A DNA stretch of 64,000 nucleotides from Pseudomonas sp. NBRC 111124. Its GTDB lineage: Bacteria > Pseudomonadota > Gammaproteobacteria > Pseudomonadales > Pseudomonadaceae. Both the position numbers and the translations under genes were made by a program. Below, one piece after another: positions 17,843 through 26,703 of this stretch; position 1 is the stretch's first letter; each line of letters starts with the position of its first letter. Location: assembly GCF_001320245.1 (NCBI RefSeq), contig NZ_BCBA01000016.1, positions 62,001 through 126,000 on the forward strand, in the 5' to 3' direction. The notes beneath the pieces were generated by a model, which was not told the origin of the DNA, ran no database searches, and saw nothing but the letters and a program-made list of their open reading frames with translations.

Positions 17843-18838
17843 TCACTGACCCAGCGGTTGATGCTTCCACCAGGCGCAGAATTCATCCAGCGCGGTCCAC
17901 AGGCTGACCTTGGGCTGGTAATCCAGGTATTGGCGGGCGCGGCTGATATCCAGGGTGAAATCGTGGCGCATCACCTGCATGCCCGTACGCGACAAGGTCG
18001 GCTGTGGGCGCCCCGGCCAGAGCATGCAGGCCGCCTCGTTCAATGCCGCCAGGCTATAGGCCAGGCCATAGGCGCGGTAGCGGGTAACCTGCGGCAGTTG
18101 CATCTGGCGCATCACGTAGTTGACCACGTCCCACAACGGCAGCGGCTGGCCGTTGCTGATGTTGTAGGCCTGGCCCAGCGCGCGGTCTTCGGCGAACAAC
18201 GCGCTGAGCAGTGCCTCGTTGAGGTTGTGCACGCTGGTGAAGTCGACCTTGTTCAGGCCGTTGCCGATGATCGCGACACGGCCCTTGCGCTGCATCTGCA
18301 TCAAGCGCGGGAAGATACTCGCATCACCGGCGCCGGTGACAAATCGCGGGCGCAGCGCCAGCACTTCCAGGCCGAACTCCTGGGCACCGAAGACTTTCTG
18401 CTCAGCGATATGTTTGGTTTGCCCATAGTGGTCATGAAAGCGGCGCGGCACCTGGTCTTCACGGATACCCAGGCGCGAACGCCCATTGAAATAGATCGAC
18501 GGCGATGACAAATGCACCAAGCGGCGAACATGCTCCTTGAGGCAGCCCTCGACGACGTTTTCCGTGACAACCACGTTGCCCTGATAGAAGTCCTGGTAAC
18601 GCCCCCAGTTACCCACAGCCCCGGCGCAATGCACCACGGCCTCGACCCCCTGGCACAGCCGCCGCGCCAGCTCAGGGTCACTCAGGTCGCCAGGGATGAA
18701 CTGGGCGCCTCGCTTGACCAGGTGCTCCACGCCCTCGGCACGCCGGCCGCTGACCCGTACAGCCAGGCCTTGCTCCAGGGCAAAGCGCGCAAAGCGCCCA
18801 CCAATGAAGCCGCTCGCGCCGGTGACCAGAATTTGCAT
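17843..18838 (-). CDS. NAD-dependent epimerase/dehydratase (extended SDR)
   Basis: A 331-aa extended short-chain dehydrogenase. The Rossmann motif is GASGFIGG (residues 7-14) and the catalytic pair is in YGQTK, preceded by the serine stretch LSSPSIYF. It resembles 3-beta-hydroxysteroid dehydrogenase/isomerase-type or sterol C4-decarboxylase-type enzymes acting on hydroxylated lipids or sugars. The substrate is not identifiable. It lies 45 bases downstream of argP on the same strand and could be co-transcribed with it. Confidence 0.85.
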   Translation of the reverse strand: MQILVTGASGFIGGRFARFALEQGLAVRVSGRRAEGVEHLVKRGAQFIPGDLSDPELARRLCQGVEAVVHCAGAVGNWGRYQDFYQGNVVVTENVVEGCLKEHVRRLVHLSSPSIYFNGRSRLGIREDQVPRRFHDHYGQTKHIAEQKVFGAQEFGLEVLALRPRFVTGAGDASIFPRLMQMQRKGRVAIIGNGLNKVDFTSVHNLNEALLSALFAEDRALGQAYNISNGQPLPLWDVVNYVMRQMQLPQVTRYRAYGLAYSLAALNEAACMLWPGRPQPTLSRTGMQVMRHDFTLDISRARQYLDYQPKVSLWTALDEFCAWWKHQPLGQ

Positions 18839-18883
18839 GTGTGACTCCGCCTTGATTTCAGATGCAACAGACGCCAGCCGCCG

Positions 18884-19774
18884 CTACAAGGGCACCAGCC
18901 AATGCTGTGCCGTATGCCGCAGATGATCGGTCAGTTGCGCGAGCAGGTGCCCGCCGTTGCGCCAATGATGCCAGTACAACGGTACATCGATGGGGGTATC
19001 GCTGCAGATTTCCACCAACTGGCCGTTCGCCAACTGCTCGCGGGCCTGCAGCTCGGGCACCAGGCCCCAGCCCAGGCCTGCCTCGGTCATGCGCAGAAAT
19101 CCTTCGGACGACGGGCACAGGTGGTGCAGGAAACCGTCCTGAATCCCCAGCGATGCCAGGTAGCGGTGCTGCAGGAAATCATCCGGCCCATAGACGATGG
19201 CCGGCGTGCGGGCCAGGCGCTGCGCCGCGAACCCCTGCGGGAAATAACGCGCCATGAACCCTGGGCTGGCCAGCGCACGATAGCGCATCGCGCCCAGCGG
19301 CAGGCTCCGTGCGCCGGCCACCGGCCGCTCGCTACCACACAGGCAGGCCGCCACTTCACCGGCGCGCATGCGCTTGAGGCCGACCTCCTGGTCTTCCACC
19401 ACCAGATCGGTGAGCAACTGATGTTCGGCGCAGAAAGCCCCCACCGCGCCAGCCCACCAGGTCGCCAGGCTGTCGGCGTTGAGGGCGATGCGCAGGCGCT
19501 CGGGCATACCCTCCTCGTCCAGCGCCGGCACCTGACGCTGCAGGTCGCGCTCGAGCAGGCGCACCTGCTGCACATGGTTGAGCAACTGCCGGCCGACTTC
19601 GGTCGGGCTCGGCGGGGTGGCACGTACCAGCACCGGCTGGCCGACCCGCGCTTCGAGCAGTTTGACGCGCTGCGAAATGGCCGACTGCGACAGCCCCAGC
19701 ACCTGTGCGGCACGTTCGAAACCGCCTTGCTCGATCACCGCCGCAAGGGCAGCCAGCAGCTTGTAGTCGAACAT
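18884..19774 (-). CDS. argP: LysR-family regulator ArgP (IciA/LysG type)
   Basis: A 296-aa LysR activator. The winged HTH is at residues about 3-60 (FERAAQVLGLSQSAISQRVKLLE), and the rest is a substrate-binding domain. The ArgP assignment rests on the sequence start FDYKLLAALAAVIEQGGFERAA and on the divergent argO-type exporter 90 bases away. In E. coli and Corynebacterium this pair couples arginine/lysine sensing to export. The start at 19774 gives the normal LysR N-terminus. A long open frame continues upstream to 20161 but only as the shadow of argO. Confidence 0.88.
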   Translation of the reverse strand: MFDYKLLAALAAVIEQGGFERAAQVLGLSQSAISQRVKLLEARVGQPVLVRATPPSPTEVGRQLLNHVQQVRLLERDLQRQVPALDEEGMPERLRIALNADSLATWWAGAVGAFCAEHQLLTDLVVEDQEVGLKRMRAGEVAACLCGSERPVAGARSLPLGAMRYRALASPGFMARYFPQGFAAQRLARTPAIVYGPDDFLQHRYLASLGIQDGFLHHLCPSSEGFLRMTEAGLGWGLVPELQAREQLANGQLVEICSDTPIDVPLYWHHWRNGGHLLAQLTDHLRHTAQHWLVPL

Positions 19775-19864
19775 CGATTTTCCTAATGAGTGATCAGCGC
19801 TATTTGTTTTTCTTATACAACCACACGCCCCACAATATCCAGCATCTTCTCTGGAGCATTCGCC

Positions 19865-20464
19865 ATGTGGCAAAGCTATCTCAACGGCATGCTGGTGGCC
19901 TTCGGCCTGATCATGGCCATCGGTGCACAAAACGCTTTCGTTCTCGCCCAAAGCCTGCGCCGCGAGCATCACTTGCCGGTGGCCGCGCTGTGCATCGTCT
20001 GCGATGCAATCCTGGTGGCGGCAGGGGTATTCGGCCTGGCCACGGTGCTGGCGCACAACCCGACGCTGTTGGCCATCGCCCGCTGGGGCGGCGCGGTATT
20101 CCTTATCTGGTACGGCAGCAAAGCCCTGCGCAGCGCGTTTTCCAAGCAGAGCCTGCAGCATCAGGAAGGCCAGGGCATGCGCTCACGCAAGGCGGTATTG
20201 CTGAGCGCGTTGGCGGTTACCTTGCTCAACCCGCACGTGTACCTCGACACGGTGCTGCTGATCGGTTCGCTGGGGGCCCAGCAGACAGCGCCTGGGGCTT
20301 ATGTGGCAGGTGCAGCGAGTGCGTCGCTGCTGTGGTTCTCGACCTTGGCGATCGGTGCGGCCTGGCTGGCGCCATGGCTGGCCCGCCCGGCCACCTGGCG
20401 GATGCTCGACCTGATGGTGGCGGTGATGATGTTCGCGGTGGCCGCACAGCTGATCTTCACCTGA
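19865..20464 (+). CDS. argO: LysE/ArgO-family basic amino-acid exporter
   Basis: A 199-aa inner-membrane exporter with five to six transmembrane helices. It has the LysE family signature GLIMAIGAQNAFVL near the N-terminus and the re-entrant LNPHVYLDTVLLIG motif in the middle. It removes excess arginine or lysine and is expected to be activated by the divergently encoded ArgP. ATG at 19865 gives the conserved N-terminus. The upstream in-frame ATG at 19790 lies within the shared promoter region. Confidence 0.9.
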   Translation: MWQSYLNGMLVAFGLIMAIGAQNAFVLAQSLRREHHLPVAALCIVCDAILVAAGVFGLATVLAHNPTLLAIARWGGAVFLIWYGSKALRSAFSKQSLQHQEGQGMRSRKAVLLSALAVTLLNPHVYLDTVLLIGSLGAQQTAPGAYVAGAASASLLWFSTLAIGAAWLAPWLARPATWRMLDLMVAVMMFAVAAQLIFT

Positions 20465-20655
20465 CGGCCGCCGGTCGGCGGCTGCGGACCGCTCTGGAAC
20501 CTCTATTCCCTATCTTTGTTGCGTGGTTATGCGTCGGGCCCGGTGCTATGATCCAGCCCTTGCGTCGCAAAGAGTACAAACTCGCCGACGTACATCGGGC
20601 CGCCCGTGATCGGCCTTGCGCAAACCGCAAACAGACCTGAATCAGGAGATCCACC

Positions 20656-21252
20656 ATGGCTTTTGAATTGCCGCCGCTGCCGTACGCCCACGATGCCTTG
20701 CAGCCGCACATCTCCAAGGAAACCCTGGAGTATCACCACGACAAGCACCACAACACCTATGTCGTGAACCTGAACAACCTGGTCCCAGGCACCGAATTCG
20801 AAGGCAAGACCCTGGAAGAGATCGTCAAGGCCTCTTCGGGCGGCATCTTCAACAACGCCGCTCAAGTCTGGAACCACACCTTCTACTGGAACTGCCTGTC
20901 GCCAAACGGCGGCGGCCAGCCGACCGGCGCCCTGGCTGACGCCATCAACGCCGCTTTCGGTTCCTTCGACAAGTTCAAGGAAGAGTTCACCAAGACTTCG
21001 GTCGGCACCTTCGGTTCCGGCTGGGGCTGGCTGGTGAAGAAAGCTGACGGTTCCCTGGCCCTGGCCAGCACCATCGGCGCCGGCTGCCCGCTGACCAGCG
21101 GCGACACCCCGCTGCTGACCTGCGACGTCTGGGAACACGCCTACTACATCGACTACCGCAACCTGCGTCCGAAGTACGTCGAGGCGTTCTGGAACCTGGT
21201 CAACTGGGCCTTTGTTGCCGAACAGTTCGAAGGCAAGACCTTCAAGGCCTGA
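20656..21252 (+). CDS. sodB: Iron superoxide dismutase
   Basis: Converts superoxide to hydrogen peroxide and oxygen in the cytoplasm. The 198-aa protein has the full Fe/Mn-SOD fold with iron ligands in YHHDKHH (His27), NHTFYW (His74) and DVWEHAYY (Asp and His near 157-161). The [12 protein letters not shown] segment is characteristic of the iron form. CAGGAG lies 8 bases before the ATG. It is monocistronic with a strong terminator. Confidence 0.96.
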   Translation: MAFELPPLPYAHDALQPHISKETLEYHHDKHHNTYVVNLNNLVPGTEFEGKTLEEIVKASSGGIFNNAAQVWNHTFYWNCLSPNGGGQPTGALADAINAAFGSFDKFKEEFTKTSVGTFGSGWGWLVKKADGSLALASTIGAGCPLTSGDTPLLTCDVWEHAYYIDYRNLRPKYVEAFWNLVNWAFVAEQFEGKTFKA

Positions 21253-21272
21253 TTCATCCAGCCCTGAAGCAG

Positions 21273-21299
21273 AAGCCCGGCCAAGTGCCGGGCTTTTTT
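21273..21299 (+). terminator. sodB terminator
   Basis: A 9-bp perfect stem (21273-21281 with 21287-21295) followed by a T run, 20 bases after the sodB stop. Confidence 0.92.
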
Positions 21300-21350
21300 G
21301 TGCCTGACAGTTTTCCCCAAGGGTCTTGCTCAGCGCGTATAGCACGCTAA

Positions 21351-21465
21351 CATCAAACGTCTGAAAGTTTGATGGCGCGCACTCAAGTTGCAGGGTCAGG
21401 CAACCGATACACTATCCAAGGCGGCCGATAGTGTATTGCCAACGTTAATGGCAAAATGATGCCAT
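21351..21465 (+). promoter_or_regulatory. Three consecutive perfect inverted repeats in the bifA leader
   Basis: CATCAAAC/GTTTGATG (21351-21374, 8-base spacer), ATACACTATC/GATAGTGTAT (21407-21436, 10-base spacer) and ATGGCA/TGCCAT (21448-21465, 6-base spacer) stand one after another between the sodB terminator and the bifA start. None has a T run, so they are not simple terminators. They could be operators or leader hairpins. Confidence 0.6.
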
Positions 21466-21488
21466 GCGCATGGATTAAGGAAACCCCA

Positions 21489-23540
21489 TTGAAGCTGGAA
21501 TTGCGGAACAGCTTATCGGTCAAGTTGCTCAGGGTCGTGCTCCTTTCGGCGCTAGCGGTCGGCGTCGTCCTCAGTTGCGCGCAGATCGTCTACGACACCT
21601 ACAAGACCCGCCAGGCCGTCAACAATGACGCTCAACGCATTCTCGATATGTTCCGCGACCCTTCCACCCAGGCGGTGTACAGCCTCGACCGGGAGATGGG
21701 CATGCAGGTAATGGAAGGCCTGTTCCAGGACGAGTCGGTGCGCATGGCCTCGATCGGCCACCCCAACGAAACCATGCTGGCGGAAAAGTCCCGCCCGCTG
21801 CAGGACATGTCGATGCGCTGGCTGACCGACCTGATCCTCGGCCAGGAACGCACCTACACCACCCAGTTGGTCGGCCGCGGCCCGTACAGCGAGTACTACG
21901 GCGACCTGAGCATCACCCTCGATACCTCGTCCTACGGCGAAGATTTCCTGATCAACGCGGTGATCATCTTCATTTCCGGGGTGTTGCGCGCCTTGGCCAT
22001 GGGCCTGGTGCTGTACCTGGTCTACCACTGGCTGCTGACCAAGCCGCTGTCCAAGATCATCGAGCACCTCACCCAGATCAACCCTGACCGCCCCAGCCAG
22101 CACCAGATCCCGCTGCTCAAGGGCCACGAGAAGAACGAGCTGGGCATCTGGGTCAACACCGCCAACCAGCTACTGGCCTCGATCGAGCGTAACACCCACC
22201 TGCGCCACGAAGCCGAGAACAGCCTGCAGCGTATGGCCCAATACGACTTCCTCACCGGCCTGCCCAATCGCCAGCAACTGCAGGAGCAACTCGACAAGAT
22301 TCTCGCCGACGCCGGTCGCCTGCAGCATCGCGTGGCCGTACTGTGCGTAGGCTTGGACGACTTCAAGGGCATCAACGAACAGTTCAGTTACCAGACCGGC
22401 GACCAGCTGCTGCTGGCCTTGGCCGACCGCCTGCGCGCCCACAGTGGCCGCCTGGGTGCTCTGGCACGCCTGGGTGGCGACCAGTTTGCCCTGGTCCAGG
22501 CCAATATCGAACAGCCTTACGAGGCTGCCGAGCTGGCCCAGAGTATCCTCGACGATCTGGAGCTACCGTTCGGCCTCGACCACCAACAGATCCGCCTGCG
22601 CGCCACCATCGGCATCACCTTGTTTCCAGAGGACGGCGACAGCACCGAGAAGCTGCTGCAGAAGGCTGAGCAGACCATGACCCTGGCCAAGGCCCGCTCG
22701 CGCAACCGCTACCAGTTCTACATCGCCAGCGTCGACAGCGAAATGCGCCGCCGCCGCGAGCTGGAAAAGGACCTGCGCGAAGCCCTGCCGCGCAACCAGC
22801 TGTACCTGGTCTACCAGCCGCAGATCAGCTACCGCGACCACCGCGTGGTCGGCGTCGAGGCCTTGCTGCGCTGGCAGCACCCCGAGCTGGGGATGGTCCC
22901 GCCCGATCAGTTCATCCCGCTGGCCGAGCAGAACGGCAGCATCATCAGCATCGGCGAGTGGGTGCTCGACCAGGCCTGCCGGCAACTGCGCGAATGGCAC
23001 GACATGGGCTTCAGCGAACTGCGCATGGCGGTCAACCTGTCCACCGTGCAGCTGCACCACAACGAGCTGCCTCGGGTGGTCAACAACCTGCTGCAGGCCT
23101 ACCGCCTGCCACCGCGCAGCCTGGAGCTGGAGGTGACCGAGACCGGCCTGATGGAAGACATCAGCACTGCCGCCCAGCACCTGCTGAGCCTGCGTCGTTC
23201 CGGGGCGATGATCGCCATCGACGACTTCGGCACTGGTTACTCGTCGCTCAGCTACCTGAAATCGCTGCCGCTGGACAAGATCAAGATCGACAAGAGCTTC
23301 GTCCAGGACCTGCTCGACGATGATGACGACGCCACCATCGTTCGCGCCATCATCCAGCTGGGCAAGAGCCTTGGCATGCAAGTGATCGCCGAAGGCGTGG
23401 AAACCGCCGAGCAGGAAACCTACATCATCGCCCAAGGTTGCCACGAGGGTCAGGGCTACCACTACAGCAAGCCGCTGCCAGCGCGCGAGCTGACCAGCTT
23501 CCTCAAGCAGGCGCAGCGCAATCAGGTCTCCGCGCTGTAA
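21489..23540 (+). CDS. bifA: c-di-GMP phosphodiesterase BifA (degenerate GGDEF plus EAL)
   Basis: A 683-aa inner-membrane enzyme that hydrolyses c-di-GMP and so controls biofilm dispersal and swarming. It has an N-terminal membrane helix, a periplasmic sensor loop, a second helix near residues 160-185, a diguanylate-cyclase domain with the altered site GGDQF (329-333), and an active EAL domain (VEALLRW, 457-459) with DDFGTGYSSLSYL. A TTG start at 21489 is chosen because AAGGAAA lies just upstream and the protein then begins KLELRNSLSVKLLR. The ATG pair at 21456 has no ribosome-binding site and lies in an inverted repeat. Confidence 0.93.
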   Translation: MKLELRNSLSVKLLRVVLLSALAVGVVLSCAQIVYDTYKTRQAVNNDAQRILDMFRDPSTQAVYSLDREMGMQVMEGLFQDESVRMASIGHPNETMLAEKSRPLQDMSMRWLTDLILGQERTYTTQLVGRGPYSEYYGDLSITLDTSSYGEDFLINAVIIFISGVLRALAMGLVLYLVYHWLLTKPLSKIIEHLTQINPDRPSQHQIPLLKGHEKNELGIWVNTANQLLASIERNTHLRHEAENSLQRMAQYDFLTGLPNRQQLQEQLDKILADAGRLQHRVAVLCVGLDDFKGINEQFSYQTGDQLLLALADRLRAHSGRLGALARLGGDQFALVQANIEQPYEAAELAQSILDDLELPFGLDHQQIRLRATIGITLFPEDGDSTEKLLQKAEQTMTLAKARSRNRYQFYIASVDSEMRRRRELEKDLREALPRNQLYLVYQPQISYRDHRVVGVEALLRWQHPELGMVPPDQFIPLAEQNGSIISIGEWVLDQACRQLREWHDMGFSELRMAVNLSTVQLHHNELPRVVNNLLQAYRLPPRSLELEVTETGLMEDISTAAQHLLSLRRSGAMIAIDDFGTGYSSLSYLKSLPLDKIKIDKSFVQDLLDDDDDATIVRAIIQLGKSLGMQVIAEGVETAEQETYIIAQGCHEGQGYHYSKPLPARELTSFLKQAQRNQVSAL

Positions 23541-23607
23541 CGCTTGCCCCCGCGATTACAAGCCGTGACGCGCATTTACATGAATTGCGCACCAACCCCT
23601 TTACAGC

Positions 23608-23627
23608 AAATGCAAATCTTTCGCATG
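23608..23627 (+). promoter_or_regulatory. Weak candidate Fur box upstream of the imelysin gene
   Basis: GCAAATGCAAATCTTTCGC matches about 12 of 19 positions of the Fur consensus GATAATGATAATCATTATC by eye. It lies some 75 bases before the imelysin gene. The match is modest and is offered only because the downstream genes look iron-related. Confidence 0.3.
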
Positions 23628-23701
23628 ATGTTGCCGTTTCGCGTGCCACGGCGCACGGCCTAACCCCCTTGGTCCAACCACACGACGCAGGAAAACCAAT
23701 A

Positions 23702-25036
23702 ATGATTCGTATGCCTCTGGCCTCCGCCAGTCTGCTGGCCATCGCCATTGCTCTCGCCGGTTGTGGTGAAGGCAAGGATGACAAGGCCGCCGCTCCGCAA
23801 GCTCAGGCACCGGCTGCCAGCACCGCTGCTGCGGCGCCTGGGGCTGTGGACGAAGCGGCTGGCAAAGCCGTGGTCAAGCATTACACCGAAATGGTCTATG
23901 CCGTGTATAGCGACTCGCTGAGCACCGCAAAGACCCTGCAGACCGCCGTCGACGCGTTCCTCGCCAAACCCAACGACGACACCCTGAAGGCCGCCAAAGA
24001 GGCCTGGGCTGCCGCGCGCGTTCCGTACCTGCAGAGCGAGGCGTTCCGCTTCGGCAACACCATCATCGACGACTGGGAAGGCCAGGTGAATTCCTGGCCG
24101 CTGGACGAAGGCCTGATCGACTACGTCGACAAGAGCTATGAGCATGCCCTGGGCAACCCGGCAGCCAGCGCCAACATCATCGCCAACACCGAGATTCAGG
24201 TGGGCGAAGAGAAGGTCGACGTCAAGGACATCACCCCTGAGAAGCTGGCCAGCCTGAACGAACTGGCAGGTTCTGAAGCCAACGTCGCCACTGGCTACCA
24301 CGCCATCGAATTCCTGCTCTGGGGCCAGGACCTCAACGGCACCGGCCCAGGCGCGGGCAACCGCCCGGCGTCCGACTACCTGGAAGGCAAAGGTGCCACC
24401 GGCGGCCACAACGACCGTCGCCGCGCCTACCTGAAGGCGGTCACCGAGCTGCTGGTCAAGGACCTCGAAGAGATGGTCGGCAACTGGGCGCCGAATGTCG
24501 CCGACAACTACCGTGCCACGCTGGAAGCCGAGCCGGTCAACGATGGCCTGCGCAAGATGCTGTTCGGCATGGGCAGCCTGTCGCTGGGCGAACTGGCCGG
24601 TGAGCGCATGAAGGTCTCGCTGGAAGCCAACTCGCCGGAAGACGAGCAGGACTGCTTCAGCGACAACACCCACTACTCGCACTTCTACGACGCCAAGGGC
24701 ATCCGTAACGTCTACCTGGGCGAATACACCCGTGTCGACGGCACCAAGCTGACTGGTCCGAGCCTGTCCTCGCTGGTGGCCAAGGCCGACCCGGCTGCCG
24801 ATGCCACCCTCAAGGCTGACCTCGAAGCTACCGAAGCCAAGATCCAGGTGATGGTCGACCACGCCCTCAAGGGCGAGCACTACGACCAGCTGATCGCCGC
24901 CGACAACGCCGCCGGCAACCAGATCGTGCGCGATGCCATCGCCTCGCTGGTCAAGCAGACCGGCTCGATCGAGCAGGCTGCGGGCAAGCTGGGCATTGCC
25001 AACCTGAACCCGGACACTGCCGATCACGAGTTCTGA
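23702..25036 (+). CDS. icmP: Imelysin-family peptidase-like lipoprotein (IcmP-like)
   Basis: A 444-aa lipoprotein with lipobox ALAGC (Cys20) and an Ala/Pro-rich linker to about residue 50, followed by the helical-bundle imelysin domain. The defining GxHxxE motif is GYHAIEF (G198, H200, E203), with the companion segment FLLWGQDLNGTGPGAGNRPASDY. Imelysins were first named as insulin-cleaving metallopeptidases but are often found in iron-uptake loci (EfeO/EfeM), where the motif binds metal. It is the first of four genes (imelysin, di-haem, imelysin, DUF1513), though a terminator separates it from the next. Confidence 0.87.
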   Translation: MIRMPLASASLLAIAIALAGCGEGKDDKAAAPQAQAPAASTAAAAPGAVDEAAGKAVVKHYTEMVYAVYSDSLSTAKTLQTAVDAFLAKPNDDTLKAAKEAWAAARVPYLQSEAFRFGNTIIDDWEGQVNSWPLDEGLIDYVDKSYEHALGNPAASANIIANTEIQVGEEKVDVKDITPEKLASLNELAGSEANVATGYHAIEFLLWGQDLNGTGPGAGNRPASDYLEGKGATGGHNDRRRAYLKAVTELLVKDLEEMVGNWAPNVADNYRATLEAEPVNDGLRKMLFGMGSLSLGELAGERMKVSLEANSPEDEQDCFSDNTHYSHFYDAKGIRNVYLGEYTRVDGTKLTGPSLSSLVAKADPAADATLKADLEATEAKIQVMVDHALKGEHYDQLIAADNAAGNQIVRDAIASLVKQTGSIEQAAGKLGIANLNPDTADHEF

Positions 25037-25058
25037 TCGCGCAAAGGGTGTTGAAAAG

Positions 25059-25085
25059 AGGCGACCTTCGGGTCGCCTTTTTTTC
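25059..25085 (+). terminator. Terminator after first imelysin gene
   Basis: An 8-bp stem (25059-25066 with 25071-25078) with TTCG tetraloop and a run of seven T residues. It implies that the following cytochrome gene needs its own promoter or depends on read-through. Confidence 0.9.
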
Positions 25086-25097
25086 TGCCGCTGCACA

Positions 25098-25131
25098 CCT
25101 GTAGGAGCGGGTGTACCCGCGAAAGGGCCAG
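25098..25131. repeat. Single REP-like element
   Basis: CTGTAGGAGCGGGTGTACCCGCGAAAGGGCC-type unit with a small internal palindrome (GCGGGT/ACCCGC). It is a solitary member of the REP family seen elsewhere in the window. Confidence 0.75.
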
Positions 25132-25257
25132 TGAAGCCCATGAAAATGTTGAAATTTCACATCCTTTTCACCCGGGTAATTGCAAATTGCTCTTATTCAA
25201 ACAAGGCTGGCCTGCTAAGCTTGCACGCCGGTTTTTCGTCCACGCCCAGGATTTTGC

Positions 25258-26685
25258 ATGTCCTCGTCGCTGTCCCGACTCTCCCCTTTGCTGCTGGCCC
25301 TCGCCCTTGCCGCCTGTGACGACGCCCCGCGTTTCACCCAGGCCGAGCCCGGCGAAGCGCTGTCTGGCGGCCAGGCAACGGTGCAGCGCGACGACCGCAA
25401 GGCGTTCTCGCTGCCCTCGGCCAACCTCTCAGCCGAGCGCCGCCTGGACTTCGCCGTGGGCAACAGCTTCTTCCGCAGCCCTTGGGTGATCGCCCCGTCC
25501 ACCACCACCGCGCGTGACGGCCTTGGCCCGTTGTTCAACACCACGGCCTGCCAGAACTGCCACGTGCGTGACGGCCGTGGGCACCCGCCGGAGCCCGACG
25601 ACAGCAACGCCGTGGGCATGCTGGTGCGCCTGTCGATCCCCGATCAGCCGTACCTCGCCAAGGAAATCGAGCGCCTGGGCGTTGTGCCCGAGCCCGTCTA
25701 CGGCACCCAGTTGCAGGACATGGCCATCCCCGGCGTGGCGCCAGAGGGCAAGGTGCGGGTGAACTACACCACCCAGACCGTCACGTTCAAGGACGGCCAC
25801 CCAGTTGAGCTGCGCCGCCCGACCCTGCAGATTACCCAGCTCGGCTACGGCCCGATGCACCCTGACACGCGCTTCTCGGCCCGCGTGGCCCCGCCGATGA
25901 TTGGCCTGGGCCTGCTCGAAGCCATCCCCGAAGCCGACATCCTGGCCAACGAAGACCCGGACGATCGCAACCACGACGGTATCCGTGGCCGCGCCAACCG
26001 GGTCTGGGACGATGCCCAGGGCAAGACGGTGATTGGCCGCTTCGGCTGGAAGGCCGGGCAGCCCAACGTCAATCAGCAGAACGTGCACGCCTTCAACGGT
26101 GACATGGGCCTGACCACCACCTTGCAACCCAAGGACGACTGCACCCCGGCCCAGGTCGACTGCCTGGCCGCACCCAATGGCGATGGCGAGGGCGACGAGA
26201 AGGAAGTGAGCGACAACATTCTGCGCCTGGTCACCTTCTACACCCGCAACCTCGGCGTGCCTGCCCGCCGTGACGTCGGCGCACCACAGGTACTGGCCGG
26301 CAAGAACCTGTTCTACCAGGCCGGTTGCCAGGCCTGCCATATTCCGCAGTTCACCACCGCCGCCAACACCGCCGAAGCGGAGCTGGCCAACCAGGTGATC
26401 CGCCCCTACAGCGACTTGCTGCTGCACGACATGGGCCCAGGCCTGGCCGACGAGCGCACCGAATTCGCCGCCAACGGCCAGGACTGGCGTACCCCGCCGT
26501 TGTGGGGCATCGGCCTGACCGAGGCCGTCAGCGGCCACACCCAGTACCTGCATGACGGCCGCGCCCGTAACCTGCTCGAAGCTGTGCTTTGGCACGGCGG
26601 CGAAGCCCAGACCGCGCGCGACCATGTTTTGACCTTCAACGCCGAGCAACGCGCCGCGTTGCTGGCTTTCCTGAACTCACTTTAA
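25258..26685 (+). CDS. Di-haem thiol-oxidoreductase-like c-type cytochrome lipoprotein (DUF1111)
   Basis: A 475-aa secreted di-haem protein. The N-terminus carries a lipobox (LAAC, Cys20). Haem c attachment sites are CQNCH at residue 98 and CQACH at residue 357, so each half forms one cytochrome c domain, as in MauG/di-haem peroxidase relatives. The C-terminal LWGIGLTEAVSGH and YLHDGRARNLLEAVLWHGGEA segments are diagnostic of the DUF1111 family. It is probably periplasmic and redox-active. Flanked by two imelysins, it may reduce or oxidise iron for uptake. That role is inferred from context. Confidence 0.88.
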   Translation: MSSSLSRLSPLLLALALAACDDAPRFTQAEPGEALSGGQATVQRDDRKAFSLPSANLSAERRLDFAVGNSFFRSPWVIAPSTTTARDGLGPLFNTTACQNCHVRDGRGHPPEPDDSNAVGMLVRLSIPDQPYLAKEIERLGVVPEPVYGTQLQDMAIPGVAPEGKVRVNYTTQTVTFKDGHPVELRRPTLQITQLGYGPMHPDTRFSARVAPPMIGLGLLEAIPEADILANEDPDDRNHDGIRGRANRVWDDAQGKTVIGRFGWKAGQPNVNQQNVHAFNGDMGLTTTLQPKDDCTPAQVDCLAAPNGDGEGDEKEVSDNILRLVTFYTRNLGVPARRDVGAPQVLAGKNLFYQAGCQACHIPQFTTAANTAEAELANQVIRPYSDLLLHDMGPGLADERTEFAANGQDWRTPPLWGIGLTEAVSGHTQYLHDGRARNLLEAVLWHGGEAQTARDHVLTFNAEQRAALLAFLNSL

Positions 26686-26703
26686 ACGCGCAAGGAGCCG
26701 GGC

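Noticed and set aside
21456..21488. ATG-ATG at 21456 as the bifA start
   Set aside because: There is no ribosome-binding site upstream, it falls in an inverted repeat, and the extra residues precede the conserved N-terminus. TTG at 21489 has AAGGAAA in place.
25141..25257. Fur box before the di-haem cytochrome gene
   Set aside because: AT-rich hexamers are present (AATTGCAAATTGC) but the best alignment I could make to the Fur consensus was about 9 of 19, too weak to annotate.
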